Positions 56,608 through 64,000 of a stretch of DNA of 64,000 nt are shown piece by piece (position 1 is the first letter of the stretch; each line of letters opens with the position of its first letter). Origin of the DNA: Filomicrobium sp. (GTDB lineage: Bacteria; Pseudomonadota; Alphaproteobacteria; Rhizobiales; Hyphomicrobiaceae); the NCBI GenBank assembly GCA_017792465.1, contig CP051234.1, forward strand, positions 2,512,501-2,576,500. Direction: 5' to 3'. Below the pieces are notes generated by a model. The model was given only the letters and a program-made list of their open reading frames with translations, made no database searches and was not told the origin of the DNA. The position numbers and the translations under genes are program-made.

Positions 56608-58485
56608 ATGAGCTCAATGCCAGGCCTCCAGCCGCCGTCCTATGGCGAGACGATCCGCAAACTCGCCGGTCTTGGACAAGTCGTCCATAAATGGCGGGCG
56701 AGACGGCGAGCGTCGCCGATGTGGACCTTCAGCGTGGCCTGCATCATGGCCGTCATGGCATTGCCGATCGTGACGGTCGTGCTGCTGGCGCTTTTTCCAA
56801 AAGAAAACATCTGGCCACATCTGATGGCCAACGTTCTATTTGGGCGCGTTCCGGCCTCGACTTTCGTTCTTGCAGGGATTGCTGCCGCCTGCCTGGCATT
56901 TCGCTACTTGCGGCCAACGGCTCCTGCCGCGCCTCTCGCGCTGGTTGCCTCGATCTGCGCCATCATTCTTGCGGTTGGGCAGTTTCCAGGGTCCATCGGT
57001 CAAACCATTCTGCTCATGACGGGGGCTGGAATTCTCACCCTCGTCACCGGTGCGGCGGCAGCGTGGCTCGTCACCATGTATCGGTTCCCCGGACGCGAGG
57101 TCGCCGACCGGTTGCTCGTCATACCGCTTGCCATTCCGACCTACATCATCGCTTACGCCTACGTCGACCTGCTCGATTATTCCGGACCGGTGCAATCCTT
57201 TGTTCGGGCGATCTTCGGTTTTCACAACGCGCGCGAATATTGGTTCCCGGAAGTGCGATCCATCGGCGGCGCGATCTTCGTCATGGCAGCCGTGCTCTAC
57301 CCTTATGTTTACCTGACAGCGCGTGCGAGTTTCGTGCAGCAGTCGGTGTGTGCGCTTGAGGTCGCCAGGACTCTCGGCCGCACGCCGCTTGGCGTTTTCT
57401 GGGCGGTCGCTCTGCCGCTTGCCAGGCCGGCCCTCATCGCAGGCGTTTCACTCGTCTTGATGGAATGTCTCAACGATATCGGCGCGGTTGAATACCTGGG
57501 CGTGCAGACGCTGACGGCAAGCGTCTACAGCACGTGGCTGCAGCGATCGAACCTGGGCGGCGCAGCGCAGATCGCAATGGTGATGCTGGGCTTTATCGTC
57601 TTGTTGTTTGCGGCTGAACGAATTGCGCGCGGCGCGGCGCAGGTTCATCACACGACGGGGCGCTACCGCTCGATCCCATTCCACGAGCTCGTCGGGTGGA
57701 AGGGCTACGTTGCGTTTGTCGCCTGCCTGCTGCCATTCCTGATCGGCTTCCTTTTTCCCGTTCTGGCACTGCTGCACTTGGCGCTTGGCGCGACTGAGAA
57801 TTCGTTCTCGCAGAGTTTCTGGTCGGCGGCCACCAACAGCTTCATGCTTTCGGCCGTTGCTGCCGGTGTCGCCGTTCTTCTGGCGTTAACGCTGGGATAT
57901 GCAAAACGCGTTGCCCCCAACGGGTTTATCCGGCCTGCCGTGAGTGCTGCCGGGCTTGGCTATGCCGTCCCTGGTACGGTTCTGGCGCTCGGCCTCTTGA
58001 TCCCACTTGCCGGCATCGACAACAGGATCGACGCAATCGCACGTTCGCTCACGGGATACTCGACGGGTCTACTGCTGTCAGGTTCGATCTTCGCTCTCGT
58101 TACAGCTTATTCGATCCGGCTTCTGGCCGTTGCGCTCGGCTCCATCGAAGCCGGCCTGGAGCGGATATCGCCCAATCTCGATGCGGCCTCCCGGGCGCTC
58201 GGTGAGACCGCGCTATCGACGCTCGCGCGGGTGCATCTGCCGCTGCTGTTGCCGGCACTGGGAGCGGCCGGGCTGCTCGTCTTCGTCGATGCCATGAAAG
58301 AGCTGCCGGCAACGCTGCTTTTGCGGCCGTTCAACTTCGATACGCTGGCGACCTACGTCTACAGCCTCGCGGCACTCGAGCAATTTGAGGAAGCTGCCAT
58401 CGGCGCCTTGAGCATCGTGCTGGTCGGCCTCGTTCCCGTTTTGATGCTGCACAAGGCCGTTGCCGGTGGACGGCCAGGGAGCTGA
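56608..58485 (+). CDS. ABC transporter permease, Fe(III)-type (FbpB/SfuB-like)
   Basis: A 625-residue inner-membrane protein with two copies of the binding-protein-dependent permease domain. Coupling loops are visible as ALEVARTLGRTPLGVFWAVALP (first half) and DAASRALGETALSTLARVHLP (second half); other signatures are IPLAIPTYIIAYAYVDLLDY and GYAVPGTVLALGLL. The family imports ferric iron or related ions with a periplasmic binding protein and an ATPase. Between the first helix and the TILLMTG helix it has about 60 extra residues with hydrophobic stretches compared with what I recall of the family. No ATPase gene adjoins; a possible binding protein lies at 61.4 kb. Confidence 0.9.
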   Translation: MSSMPGLQPPSYGETIRKLAGLGQVVHKWRARRRASPMWTFSVACIMAVMALPIVTVVLLALFPKENIWPHLMANVLFGRVPASTFVLAGIAAACLAFRYLRPTAPAAPLALVASICAIILAVGQFPGSIGQTILLMTGAGILTLVTGAAAAWLVTMYRFPGREVADRLLVIPLAIPTYIIAYAYVDLLDYSGPVQSFVRAIFGFHNAREYWFPEVRSIGGAIFVMAAVLYPYVYLTARASFVQQSVCALEVARTLGRTPLGVFWAVALPLARPALIAGVSLVLMECLNDIGAVEYLGVQTLTASVYSTWLQRSNLGGAAQIAMVMLGFIVLLFAAERIARGAAQVHHTTGRYRSIPFHELVGWKGYVAFVACLLPFLIGFLFPVLALLHLALGATENSFSQSFWSAATNSFMLSAVAAGVAVLLALTLGYAKRVAPNGFIRPAVSAAGLGYAVPGTVLALGLLIPLAGIDNRIDAIARSLTGYSTGLLLSGSIFALVTAYSIRLLAVALGSIEAGLERISPNLDAASRALGETALSTLARVHLPLLLPALGAAGLLVFVDAMKELPATLLLRPFNFDTLATYVYSLAALEQFEEAAIGALSIVLVGLVPVLMLHKAVAGGRPGS

Positions 58486-58625
58486 TTGTCATCAGCAATC
58501 AACTTGACCCTGCGCAAGGTTCATTCTTCCGTATTCCGACATCCTCAACCCAAGCTGCCTTTCCCGGCAGCTCACTTCACACTGCAGAAGCCAAAAAGGC
58601 TCGGTCAAGCGAAGGGGAAAACACC

Positions 58626-58757
58626 ATGTGGGATGTCATCGCAAATACGGATCCGCTGGCAAAAATCGCGTTGGGCGGTTTAGGGATCACTCTGCTAGTC
58701 ACACTCGGCCTGTTCGGGTTCGTGCTAACCCGGCGTGGCGGCAAACGCCCAAACTGA
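58626..58757 (+). CDS. Hidden 43-residue single-helix membrane protein
   Basis: A short frame beginning MWDVIANTDPLAKIALG and ending in TRRGGKRPN. Residues 13-35 form one uninterrupted hydrophobic helix (LGITLLVTLGLFGFVL), followed by a positively charged tail that predicts a cytoplasmic C-terminus. GAAGGGGAA lies six to seven bases before the ATG, an excellent ribosome binding site. It is 140 bp after the iron-type permease on the same strand and could be an accessory subunit of it; that is an inference. Confidence 0.6.
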   Translation: MWDVIANTDPLAKIALGGLGITLLVTLGLFGFVLTRRGGKRPN

Positions 58758-59326
58758 GACTTTCTAGTTCGCGGGACTTGGATCGAGTTGGCACGCCGGT
58801 GCGCTGCACCGACTTGCGAGAAGGTATTGGCTTTATTGTCAATTGATGGCGAGTGTTGCGCCGGGGGGCCCGACACTCGCTTGTCACTCGCATCGGCGGG
58901 CCGCCGTCGCTTTCGACTTGCACAACTCCCGCAAGGGCACGATCAGCTTTGCTTTAAATGCGTTCAGCGTAAGTTATCGAACGTGGCCGGCTGCGGTGGC
59001 GGGACGAAGACAGGCGCCCCCGGCCGGGCTGTCGAATGACTGCCGCTACGGCCTGACCTGAGTTGTTCGAAGGATGCACAAGGAACCCCCAAAGAAGTCG
59101 TCGTTCTTAACAGCTCAGATTCGGCAAGGTCTCGATTTTTTTGAGCGATGTTCTATTGTTGCTACATATGCAAAGTCATCATTCGTAACCTTGTCAGGTG
59201 ATGATTCACTTGTCAGTCTCCGGTGCGCCTACTAAAACTCCGTTCAGAGTTGGGGACGGGCGCGCTGAGCCGGCAGGCGGAATATTGGCTGCATGACGTT
59301 TCATCGTATTCACTAATGGCAGGCAA
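58758..59326. other. 569-bp intergenic region
   Basis: No supported gene. The short plus-strand frames are Cys/Arg/Gly-rich without ribosome binding sites. The AT-rich part around 59100-59210 probably contains the promoter of the AsmA-like gene. Confidence 0.4.
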
Positions 59327-61195
59327 ATGAAGCGAGAAGATCAACGACAGCAACGTCGCATTGTGACCTTCGCTTTGCTTTCTTTTATCTTGCTTGCAGC
59401 CTTCGTCCCCTTGTTTCTCAGTGTCGATCCGGTCGAAAACATTCTGCGAGGATCTGCCGTCAAGGCTGCCGATCAAGCCTCCTACACACTGAGCAGACCC
59501 ATCCATCTGGCAAAGATCCCCGGCCTCGCTGTACGCAGTGGCACGCTGTCGCTGGCCGGTGCTCCCAAAGCCGCTCCAATCGGGTCGCGTTCCCGGGTTC
59601 AGCTGTTGGAAAGCGGGCGTGGGGTCTTGATCCTGCATCGCCCACAGCTCGTCATCTCGTCCGATCCAGACAAGCAGCGCCATCCAGCTCCCGAAGCCCC
59701 GTTTGCCAAGGCGCTGGCTGATATGAATTTCCGCGCTTTGATTATTGAGGCCGGCGATCTGACGATAGAATCCGATAGCGGACCATCGATTGTCATCAAA
59801 GATCTCGACCTGCGGCTGCGACCTGTCGCCGGCGGGCGAATGATCGCCAAAGGCAGTTTCGAATTCGTCGGGCGGAAGCTGAGATTTGATACAACGATCG
59901 GGCTTAGCGACGCCGTCCTTGCCTCTCAGAAAATTCCCGTTCGCGGAACGATCGATGCCGGCAATCTGCTCACGGCGTCGATCAATGGCCATTTCCAGGT
60001 TGGAAGCGGCGGCCGGCTGAACTCCGGCTCGACGCATGTGGAAGTCAAGGACGTCGCGATCCTGGCGCGCTGGCTAGGATTGTCGTGGCCTTCGGAACTC
60101 GGCCTGAAGTCCTTCAAAGCCAGCGGGCAAATGGAATGGATTGGCCATGTTTTGAACTTCCCTAGCGGGGAATTCTCACTCGACGACAACTCGGCAACCG
60201 GCTCACTCCTCCTGAACACAAAAGGAGAGCGTCCCCTCATCGATGGGACATTGGCATTCAAGAGTTTTGACTGGAGCGCTTTAGTTGCGAAAGCTGAGAA
60301 TGCCGACGCGCCAGAGACGGAAAAGACGGTCGGCGCTGACAATCCCAACAAGCTCTCAGCAAGTTTCAAACGCTTATTACACCACTTCCGATTGCCAATA
60401 CTGCAGCAGATCGACTTTGATCTTCGCGTCTCTTCAGGCAGCACTGTGCTGGGTGATCTAAGCATCGGCAAAACGGCTGCTGCCATCTCGCTCCACAAGG
60501 GGCGTATTCTTGTCGATCTTGCCGACATCGAGTTTTCCGGCACCGGCCGGGGCAATCTCCAGTTTACGGCAGACACCAACCGGGCCGTCATGCATTGCAC
60601 GCTGCGCGGCAACCTTGAGCAATTGCCAGTCGAGACGCTGACGGGGTTGCTCCTGCCACGCCAGCTCCTCAAAGGGCCGGCGCGGGTTAGCCTCGATCTC
60701 AACGGCGGATGGGCGCTCAACGACGAATTCCTGCGGGGGCTCAACGGACGCGCCGCCATTCGCATGGAGGAGGGCGCACTGCTTTATGCAGACTTGCCGG
60801 GACTGGTGCAGAGCATCGGCATCGATAAGCCGGCTCAATTGGGCTGGGGCACTGCCGGGGATGCGGAAACGCCGCTCGATCTGCTCAACGCTGTCGTGCA
60901 ATTCAAGAACGGGATTGCCAACTTCCATCAATTGCAAGCTGATCGGCGCGGATACTACAGCGCATCGGCATCGGGCTCGCTCAATATTTTCGGCAAGAGC
61001 CTCGACCTCAACATTATCCCAACTTTCGAACGTGCCGACCCGCAGCCGGCCAGCGTTCTTAATATCAACGGGCATTGGGACAACCCGATCCTCGTTCGTC
61101 GCCGGTATCCGCATCAAGCTGAAAGACCTGGTGCCGCGCCAGCCTCGAAATCTCCTCCGGCGGCTCGGCCCATCCGGGCGACCAACCGCAGCTAA
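59327..61195 (+). CDS. AsmA-like outer-membrane biogenesis protein
   Basis: A 622-residue protein with one N-terminal membrane helix (about 12-31, VTFALLSFILLAAFVPLF). A long beta-rich periplasmic region follows in the style of AsmA/TamB/YhdP proteins: IHLAKIPGLAVRSGTLSL, MNFRALIIEAGDLTIE, LIDGTLAFKSFDW, and the AsmA C-terminal pattern LNGRAAIRMEEGALLYADL ... FHQLQADRRGYYSASASGSLNI ... NINGHWDNP. Such proteins are thought to move lipids between membranes. The last ~25 residues are a Pro/Ala/Arg tail. Confidence 0.85.
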   Translation: MKREDQRQQRRIVTFALLSFILLAAFVPLFLSVDPVENILRGSAVKAADQASYTLSRPIHLAKIPGLAVRSGTLSLAGAPKAAPIGSRSRVQLLESGRGVLILHRPQLVISSDPDKQRHPAPEAPFAKALADMNFRALIIEAGDLTIESDSGPSIVIKDLDLRLRPVAGGRMIAKGSFEFVGRKLRFDTTIGLSDAVLASQKIPVRGTIDAGNLLTASINGHFQVGSGGRLNSGSTHVEVKDVAILARWLGLSWPSELGLKSFKASGQMEWIGHVLNFPSGEFSLDDNSATGSLLLNTKGERPLIDGTLAFKSFDWSALVAKAENADAPETEKTVGADNPNKLSASFKRLLHHFRLPILQQIDFDLRVSSGSTVLGDLSIGKTAAAISLHKGRILVDLADIEFSGTGRGNLQFTADTNRAVMHCTLRGNLEQLPVETLTGLLLPRQLLKGPARVSLDLNGGWALNDEFLRGLNGRAAIRMEEGALLYADLPGLVQSIGIDKPAQLGWGTAGDAETPLDLLNAVVQFKNGIANFHQLQADRRGYYSASASGSLNIFGKSLDLNIIPTFERADPQPASVLNINGHWDNPILVRRRYPHQAERPGAAPASKSPPAARPIRATNRS

Positions 61196-61318
61196 GCGCT
61201 GCCGGCATTTCCCCGATAACTGCAAAAGCTCAGGGCAACTAGTTCTGGATGATCGGGGTGCGCCTGTTTTCTGACAGAAAAGACGTGCTAGAGGACTTGC
61301 CGACGCTTTTTATTCGTC

Positions 61319-61363
61319 AGCTGTCGGTCGCGCTCAGACGGGGTGGCCTGAAGGCCGACAGCT
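61319..61363 (+). promoter_or_regulatory. Inverted repeat with alternative hairpins upstream of the binding-protein gene
   Basis: AGCTGTCGG (61319-61327) pairs perfectly with CCGACAGCT (61355-61363). Inside, GGCC (61345-61348) can pair with GGCC (61353-61356), which uses two bases of the outer stem, so the two folds compete. No U-tract follows. It lies 47 bp before the ATG and may be a leader element or a protein-binding site. Confidence 0.4.
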
Positions 61364-61410
61364 AGTCTGCATAACCTCGCACTTGGTTTCGTGACAGCAC
61401 AGGACCTGCC

Positions 61411-62949
61411 ATGCACTGCGATATTTCCCAGTTCCCGTTTCGAATGCTCCATGCGGATCTGCCACCAAAAAACTTCGGGCCCGGCTCATTGGCGAGGCTC
61501 GGACGATCGCGGTTGATGGCGTCGGTTCTTGCTGCCGGGCTTGCTGCATTGGTGTGTGGCACTAGCGGACAGGCGACGGCCCAGCCGAGCCCTCCGGAAA
61601 CGGAAGCTTCCGATGCTGTCCAACCCGCGCCTGAGGTTCCGGCGCCCGACGAGGACGCGGGTGAAGCGGCGGCTTCGCAAACCGAAAATGAGCCCGCAGG
61701 GAATCCTGAAGTTGAGGCGGATATTGCGAAGGACGCTGATGCCGCAAGCGACGTTGCAGCACCTGCTGAACCAGCCAATGAGCCGGCGGTCAGCGAGCCT
61801 GCGCCCAGTCAAGATGCGGCGAGCGAAGATACGGCAACCGACACTCAGCCGACCGAGAACGCGGACACGGCAAGCGACGACACGACAGCGCCCGTGCAAC
61901 CGGAAGCCCCTAGCGCGGAAGCAGTCGCGACCCCCGCGCCTGAGCCCGAACCGGCCGCCGAGAGCAAAACGCTCAAGATTGCAACCTGGTCTGGTGCGTT
62001 CGGCGAGGCGGAGAAGTCGGTCGTTATAGATCGGTTCAGCGCAGAGAAATCGATCGACGTCCACGTCATCACGCGCGATGGCAAGCGGCTTGATCTTTCC
62101 AAAGGTGCAAACAGAGGCGGGCTCGATGCGACCGAGTTGTCGGCACTTGAGGTCGACGAAGGGTGCAAGTCCGGGCAATTGGCCAAGCTCACTAGCGAAG
62201 ACCTGGGTTCCGGCAACGACTTCATGCAGGGCAGCGTCCTGCCCTGCGGCATCGGCTCGTTTGCATGGGCTCATGTGTTCGTTGCCAACCGCGATGCATT
62301 TCAGAAAAAGGAGCCCGGATCGCTGAGCAACGTTTTCGACAGCAAGGCGTTTCCCGGCAAGCGGGCGTTGATCAAGGCGCCGAAGTTCCTGATGGAGGCA
62401 GCGCTTATCGCTGACGGGGCGAAGGTCGAGGAAATCTACGAGCTTCTGGCAACCGAGGACGGCCGGGCGCGTGCCTTCGGCAGGCTTGATGCAATCAAAG
62501 CGGACATCATTTGGTTCGACAGCAGTGCCGCGGCGATGAAGGCCTTCAATTCCGGAGAAGCGGTTTTTGCGCAGACATTCAGCGGCCGAGCATTTTTTGA
62601 TGCTGCGCGCGGACACCCCGTCGATATCATCTGGGATGGGCAGATATACACGATGACCTACTGGGGCATTCCGGCGGACGCGAAGAACCCCGAATTGGCG
62701 CGCGAATTCGTCCGGTTTGCCACCGAGCCTCAACAGCTGGCGGGCGTTGCGCAGCGCTTCCCGTACGGTCCGACCCGGACGGCAGCCTTGGCGCTTTCAA
62801 AACGTCATCTGATTTCCGGGATCGATCTTGAGCCTTATCTGGCGACCGCACCCGACAACATGAAGAACGCGCTGGCTCTTGATGAAGTCTGGTGGCGCGA
62901 CAACGATGAAGTCCTTGAGACAGCGTTTGACGCGTGGCTGTCGAAGTAG
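61411..62949 (+). CDS. ABC transporter substrate-binding protein with long acidic linker
   Basis: A 512-residue exported protein. A signal segment lies at about 36-56 (MASVLAAGLAALVC), preceded by an unusually long N-terminus; starts at 61444 or 61516 are possible. Residues about 57-185 are low-complexity, almost entirely Ala, Pro, Glu, Asp, Thr and Ser. The remaining ~325 residues form a PotD-like periplasmic binding domain (LKIATWSGAFGEAEK, WAHVFVANRDAF, FPGKRALIKAP, MTYWGIPADAKNPELAREFVRF). Such proteins bind polyamines, iron or other small cations. The linker would hold the domain away from the membrane. No transporter subunits adjoin directly. Confidence 0.88.
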   Translation: MHCDISQFPFRMLHADLPPKNFGPGSLARLGRSRLMASVLAAGLAALVCGTSGQATAQPSPPETEASDAVQPAPEVPAPDEDAGEAAASQTENEPAGNPEVEADIAKDADAASDVAAPAEPANEPAVSEPAPSQDAASEDTATDTQPTENADTASDDTTAPVQPEAPSAEAVATPAPEPEPAAESKTLKIATWSGAFGEAEKSVVIDRFSAEKSIDVHVITRDGKRLDLSKGANRGGLDATELSALEVDEGCKSGQLAKLTSEDLGSGNDFMQGSVLPCGIGSFAWAHVFVANRDAFQKKEPGSLSNVFDSKAFPGKRALIKAPKFLMEAALIADGAKVEEIYELLATEDGRARAFGRLDAIKADIIWFDSSAAAMKAFNSGEAVFAQTFSGRAFFDAARGHPVDIIWDGQIYTMTYWGIPADAKNPELAREFVRFATEPQQLAGVAQRFPYGPTRTAALALSKRHLISGIDLEPYLATAPDNMKNALALDEVWWRDNDEVLETAFDAWLSK

Positions 62950-63026
62950 CTGCATCGCCCGATGATGGGCGGGATGGCCATTTGTGAACTCGCCCGCTCA
63001 GGTCATTGCAATCGTCATGGCAAACA

Positions 63027-63060
63027 AAAAGGGAGCCCCCGATCGCGGGAGCTCCCTTTT
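63027..63060. terminator. Bidirectional terminator
   Basis: AAAAGGGAGC pairs with GCTCCCTTTT, with three more inner G-C pairs across a bulge. T-runs flank it on both strands. It lies between the convergent binding-protein and M15 peptidase genes. Confidence 0.85.
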
Positions 63061-63094
63061 CTTATTAGTCAGCTCTCAGTCCGGTTCGCTTCCC

Positions 63095-63856
63095 TTACCA
63101 GGAGCGGCGCGGGCCGGTGTCGATGTGGAACAGGCCGCCGCCGTAGTGCTTGACGCCGCCCAACGACCCGTGGCTCTTCAAGAAGGCATAGACACCGCGG
63201 TAATTGCCGCGCACGCGGAAATCAACAGCGTTACCTGAGAGGTGCCAGGACTTCTTGGCTCCACCAACGGCTCGATTGCGTCCCTTGCTGCGGCACGTCG
63301 AATTGACTGTCACCGAGCCATAGTTGGCAGCGACCTGATAAACGACTGCTTTCAGAGTGCCATTCAGGCAGCTGGCAGACGCGGCCCAGCGGACGCCGCC
63401 GCCGGTCAGGCTTTTCTTCTCGGGCACGTAGTTGGAGCCCAGCGATGCGACTTTGGCCCTTTTGGACTTATAGCGATAGCGCTTGGTCGAGCCATACTTG
63501 CGGCGCTTATTTGAATAGCGTTTTTTTGCATAACGCTTTCTTTTAGTGCCTTGATAGGCATAGCGCTTTTTCCTGGATTTATATCGGGAATATTTCTTTT
63601 TCCGTTGCGACCGCTTATATGAACGGCGTGCAGACTTGCGGTATTTCCGCTTTGCATAGCGCTTTTTGCGGTAGGTCCTGGCGTACTTCTTTTTTGATTT
63701 CTTGGAATAACCGGCTACTGCCTGATCCGACAGGCCGATCGGCGCGCTCACAAGACTTGCCACCAAAGCAAGAAAAAGCGCGACAATAAGCGCCTTTGCG
63801 CGCCTCACGACCGGCTTGCCGGTCGCCTGCAAAGCTCCGAAAAGCTGCATGCCCAT
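63095..63856 (-). CDS. M15-type D-Ala-D-Ala carboxypeptidase-like protein with basic linker
   Basis: A 253-residue exported protein: signal peptide (about 20-48), then about 90 residues composed almost only of Lys, Arg, Tyr and Ser (for example KKRYAKRKYRKSARRSYK), then a peptidase M15_3/DUF882-like domain (about 150-253). The metal-site residues appear as His205 and Asp212 in SWHLSGNAVDFRV and His244 in LFHIDTGPRRSW. Family members cut peptidoglycan stem peptides. The polycationic, tyrosine-rich linker could bind negatively charged wall or outer-membrane polymers. AGGGG precedes the ATG. Codon use in the linker is AT-richer than elsewhere. Confidence 0.85.
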   Translation of the reverse strand: MGMQLFGALQATGKPVVRRAKALIVALFLALVASLVSAPIGLSDQAVAGYSKKSKKKYARTYRKKRYAKRKYRKSARRSYKRSQRKKKYSRYKSRKKRYAYQGTKRKRYAKKRYSNKRRKYGSTKRYRYKSKRAKVASLGSNYVPEKKSLTGGGVRWAASASCLNGTLKAVVYQVAANYGSVTVNSTCRSKGRNRAVGGAKKSWHLSGNAVDFRVRGNYRGVYAFLKSHGSLGGVKHYGGGLFHIDTGPRRSW

Positions 63857-64000
63857 ATCCCCTCATTTTAACGCGCGGCAAAACAATTCATTCTTCGAGA
63901 CATTTCGCCGCATTTATTAAATGCCCCAAAAATCCTTTTCGGATTCATTCTTTTGGGCGCGGAGAGGTAGCGAAAAATTTGGGGAAATAAACGGGAAAAA

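Noticed and set aside
58788-59039. Cys-rich 83-codon frame downstream of the small membrane ORF
   Set aside because: No plausible start signal, and the apparent cysteine pattern is irregular.
61486-62733. Minus-strand open frame (415 codons) opposite the substrate-binding protein
   Set aside because: Cys/Arg/Gly-rich composition caused by the low-complexity linker on the coding strand.

Overview
The window reads as chromosome of a methylotrophic alphaproteobacterium of the Hyphomicrobium type. Support for this: a serine-cycle operon (sga, mcl, mtkA, mtkB, ppc); the conserved order lysC-ptsP-prfA-prmC-DUF4167-clpB common in Hyphomicrobiales; an intracellular PHA depolymerase; a periplasmic sox sulfur-oxidation operon; and a tRNA-His with the alphaproteobacterial loss of G-1/C73. 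The genus is an inference from gene content. No rRNA, CRISPR array, intact insertion sequence, prophage or plasmid module was seen.

Layout. 0.4-7.2 kb: envelope M23 endopeptidase, a TIR-transmembrane-TPR protein and a divergent four-helix membrane protein. 7.2-19 kb: clpB, an RraB-like protein, a MOSC protein, then the minus-strand housekeeping run DUF4167, prmC, prfA, ptsP, lysC. 19-28 kb: ubiG, small and exported proteins, an unusual membrane-anchored nuclease-like protein, a D-lactate dehydrogenase-type flavoprotein, a triple-repeat exported protein and prmB. 28-36.8 kb: the serine-cycle block with an atypical LuxR-type regulator upstream. 37-44 kb: gph-rpe, MFS transporter, rhodanese, response regulator, GST and phaZ. 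44-50 kb: one tight minus-strand operon in which a two-subunit molybdenum hydroxylase precedes soxXYZA and a flavocytochrome-type sulfide dehydrogenase flavoprotein. 50-54 kb: MLE-type enolase-superfamily enzyme, Crp/Fnr regulator, flavin reductase and luciferase-like monooxygenase. 54-55.5 kb: gene-poor stretch with a YnfA protein and tRNA-His. 55.7-64 kb: orphan histidine kinase, iron-type ABC permease, a 43-residue membrane ORF, an AsmA-like protein, an ABC substrate-binding protein and an M15-type peptidase with an extremely basic linker.

How the genes work together. In the serine cycle, Sga converts serine and glyoxylate to hydroxypyruvate and glycine, PEP carboxylase fixes CO2 onto PEP, MtkAB activates malate to malyl-CoA, and Mcl cleaves it to acetyl-CoA and glyoxylate. 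The remaining cycle genes lie outside. The sox operon would feed electrons from reduced sulfur to cytochrome c; SoxB and SoxCD are not here. The most interesting items are the molybdenum hydroxylase-sox operon, a SoxY with a non-canonical C-terminus, a PEP carboxylase with divergent active-site motifs, a receiver domain with Gly at the phosphoacceptor position beside a palindrome upstream of sga, a strong terminator with no gene in front of it, and a hidden single-helix small protein.
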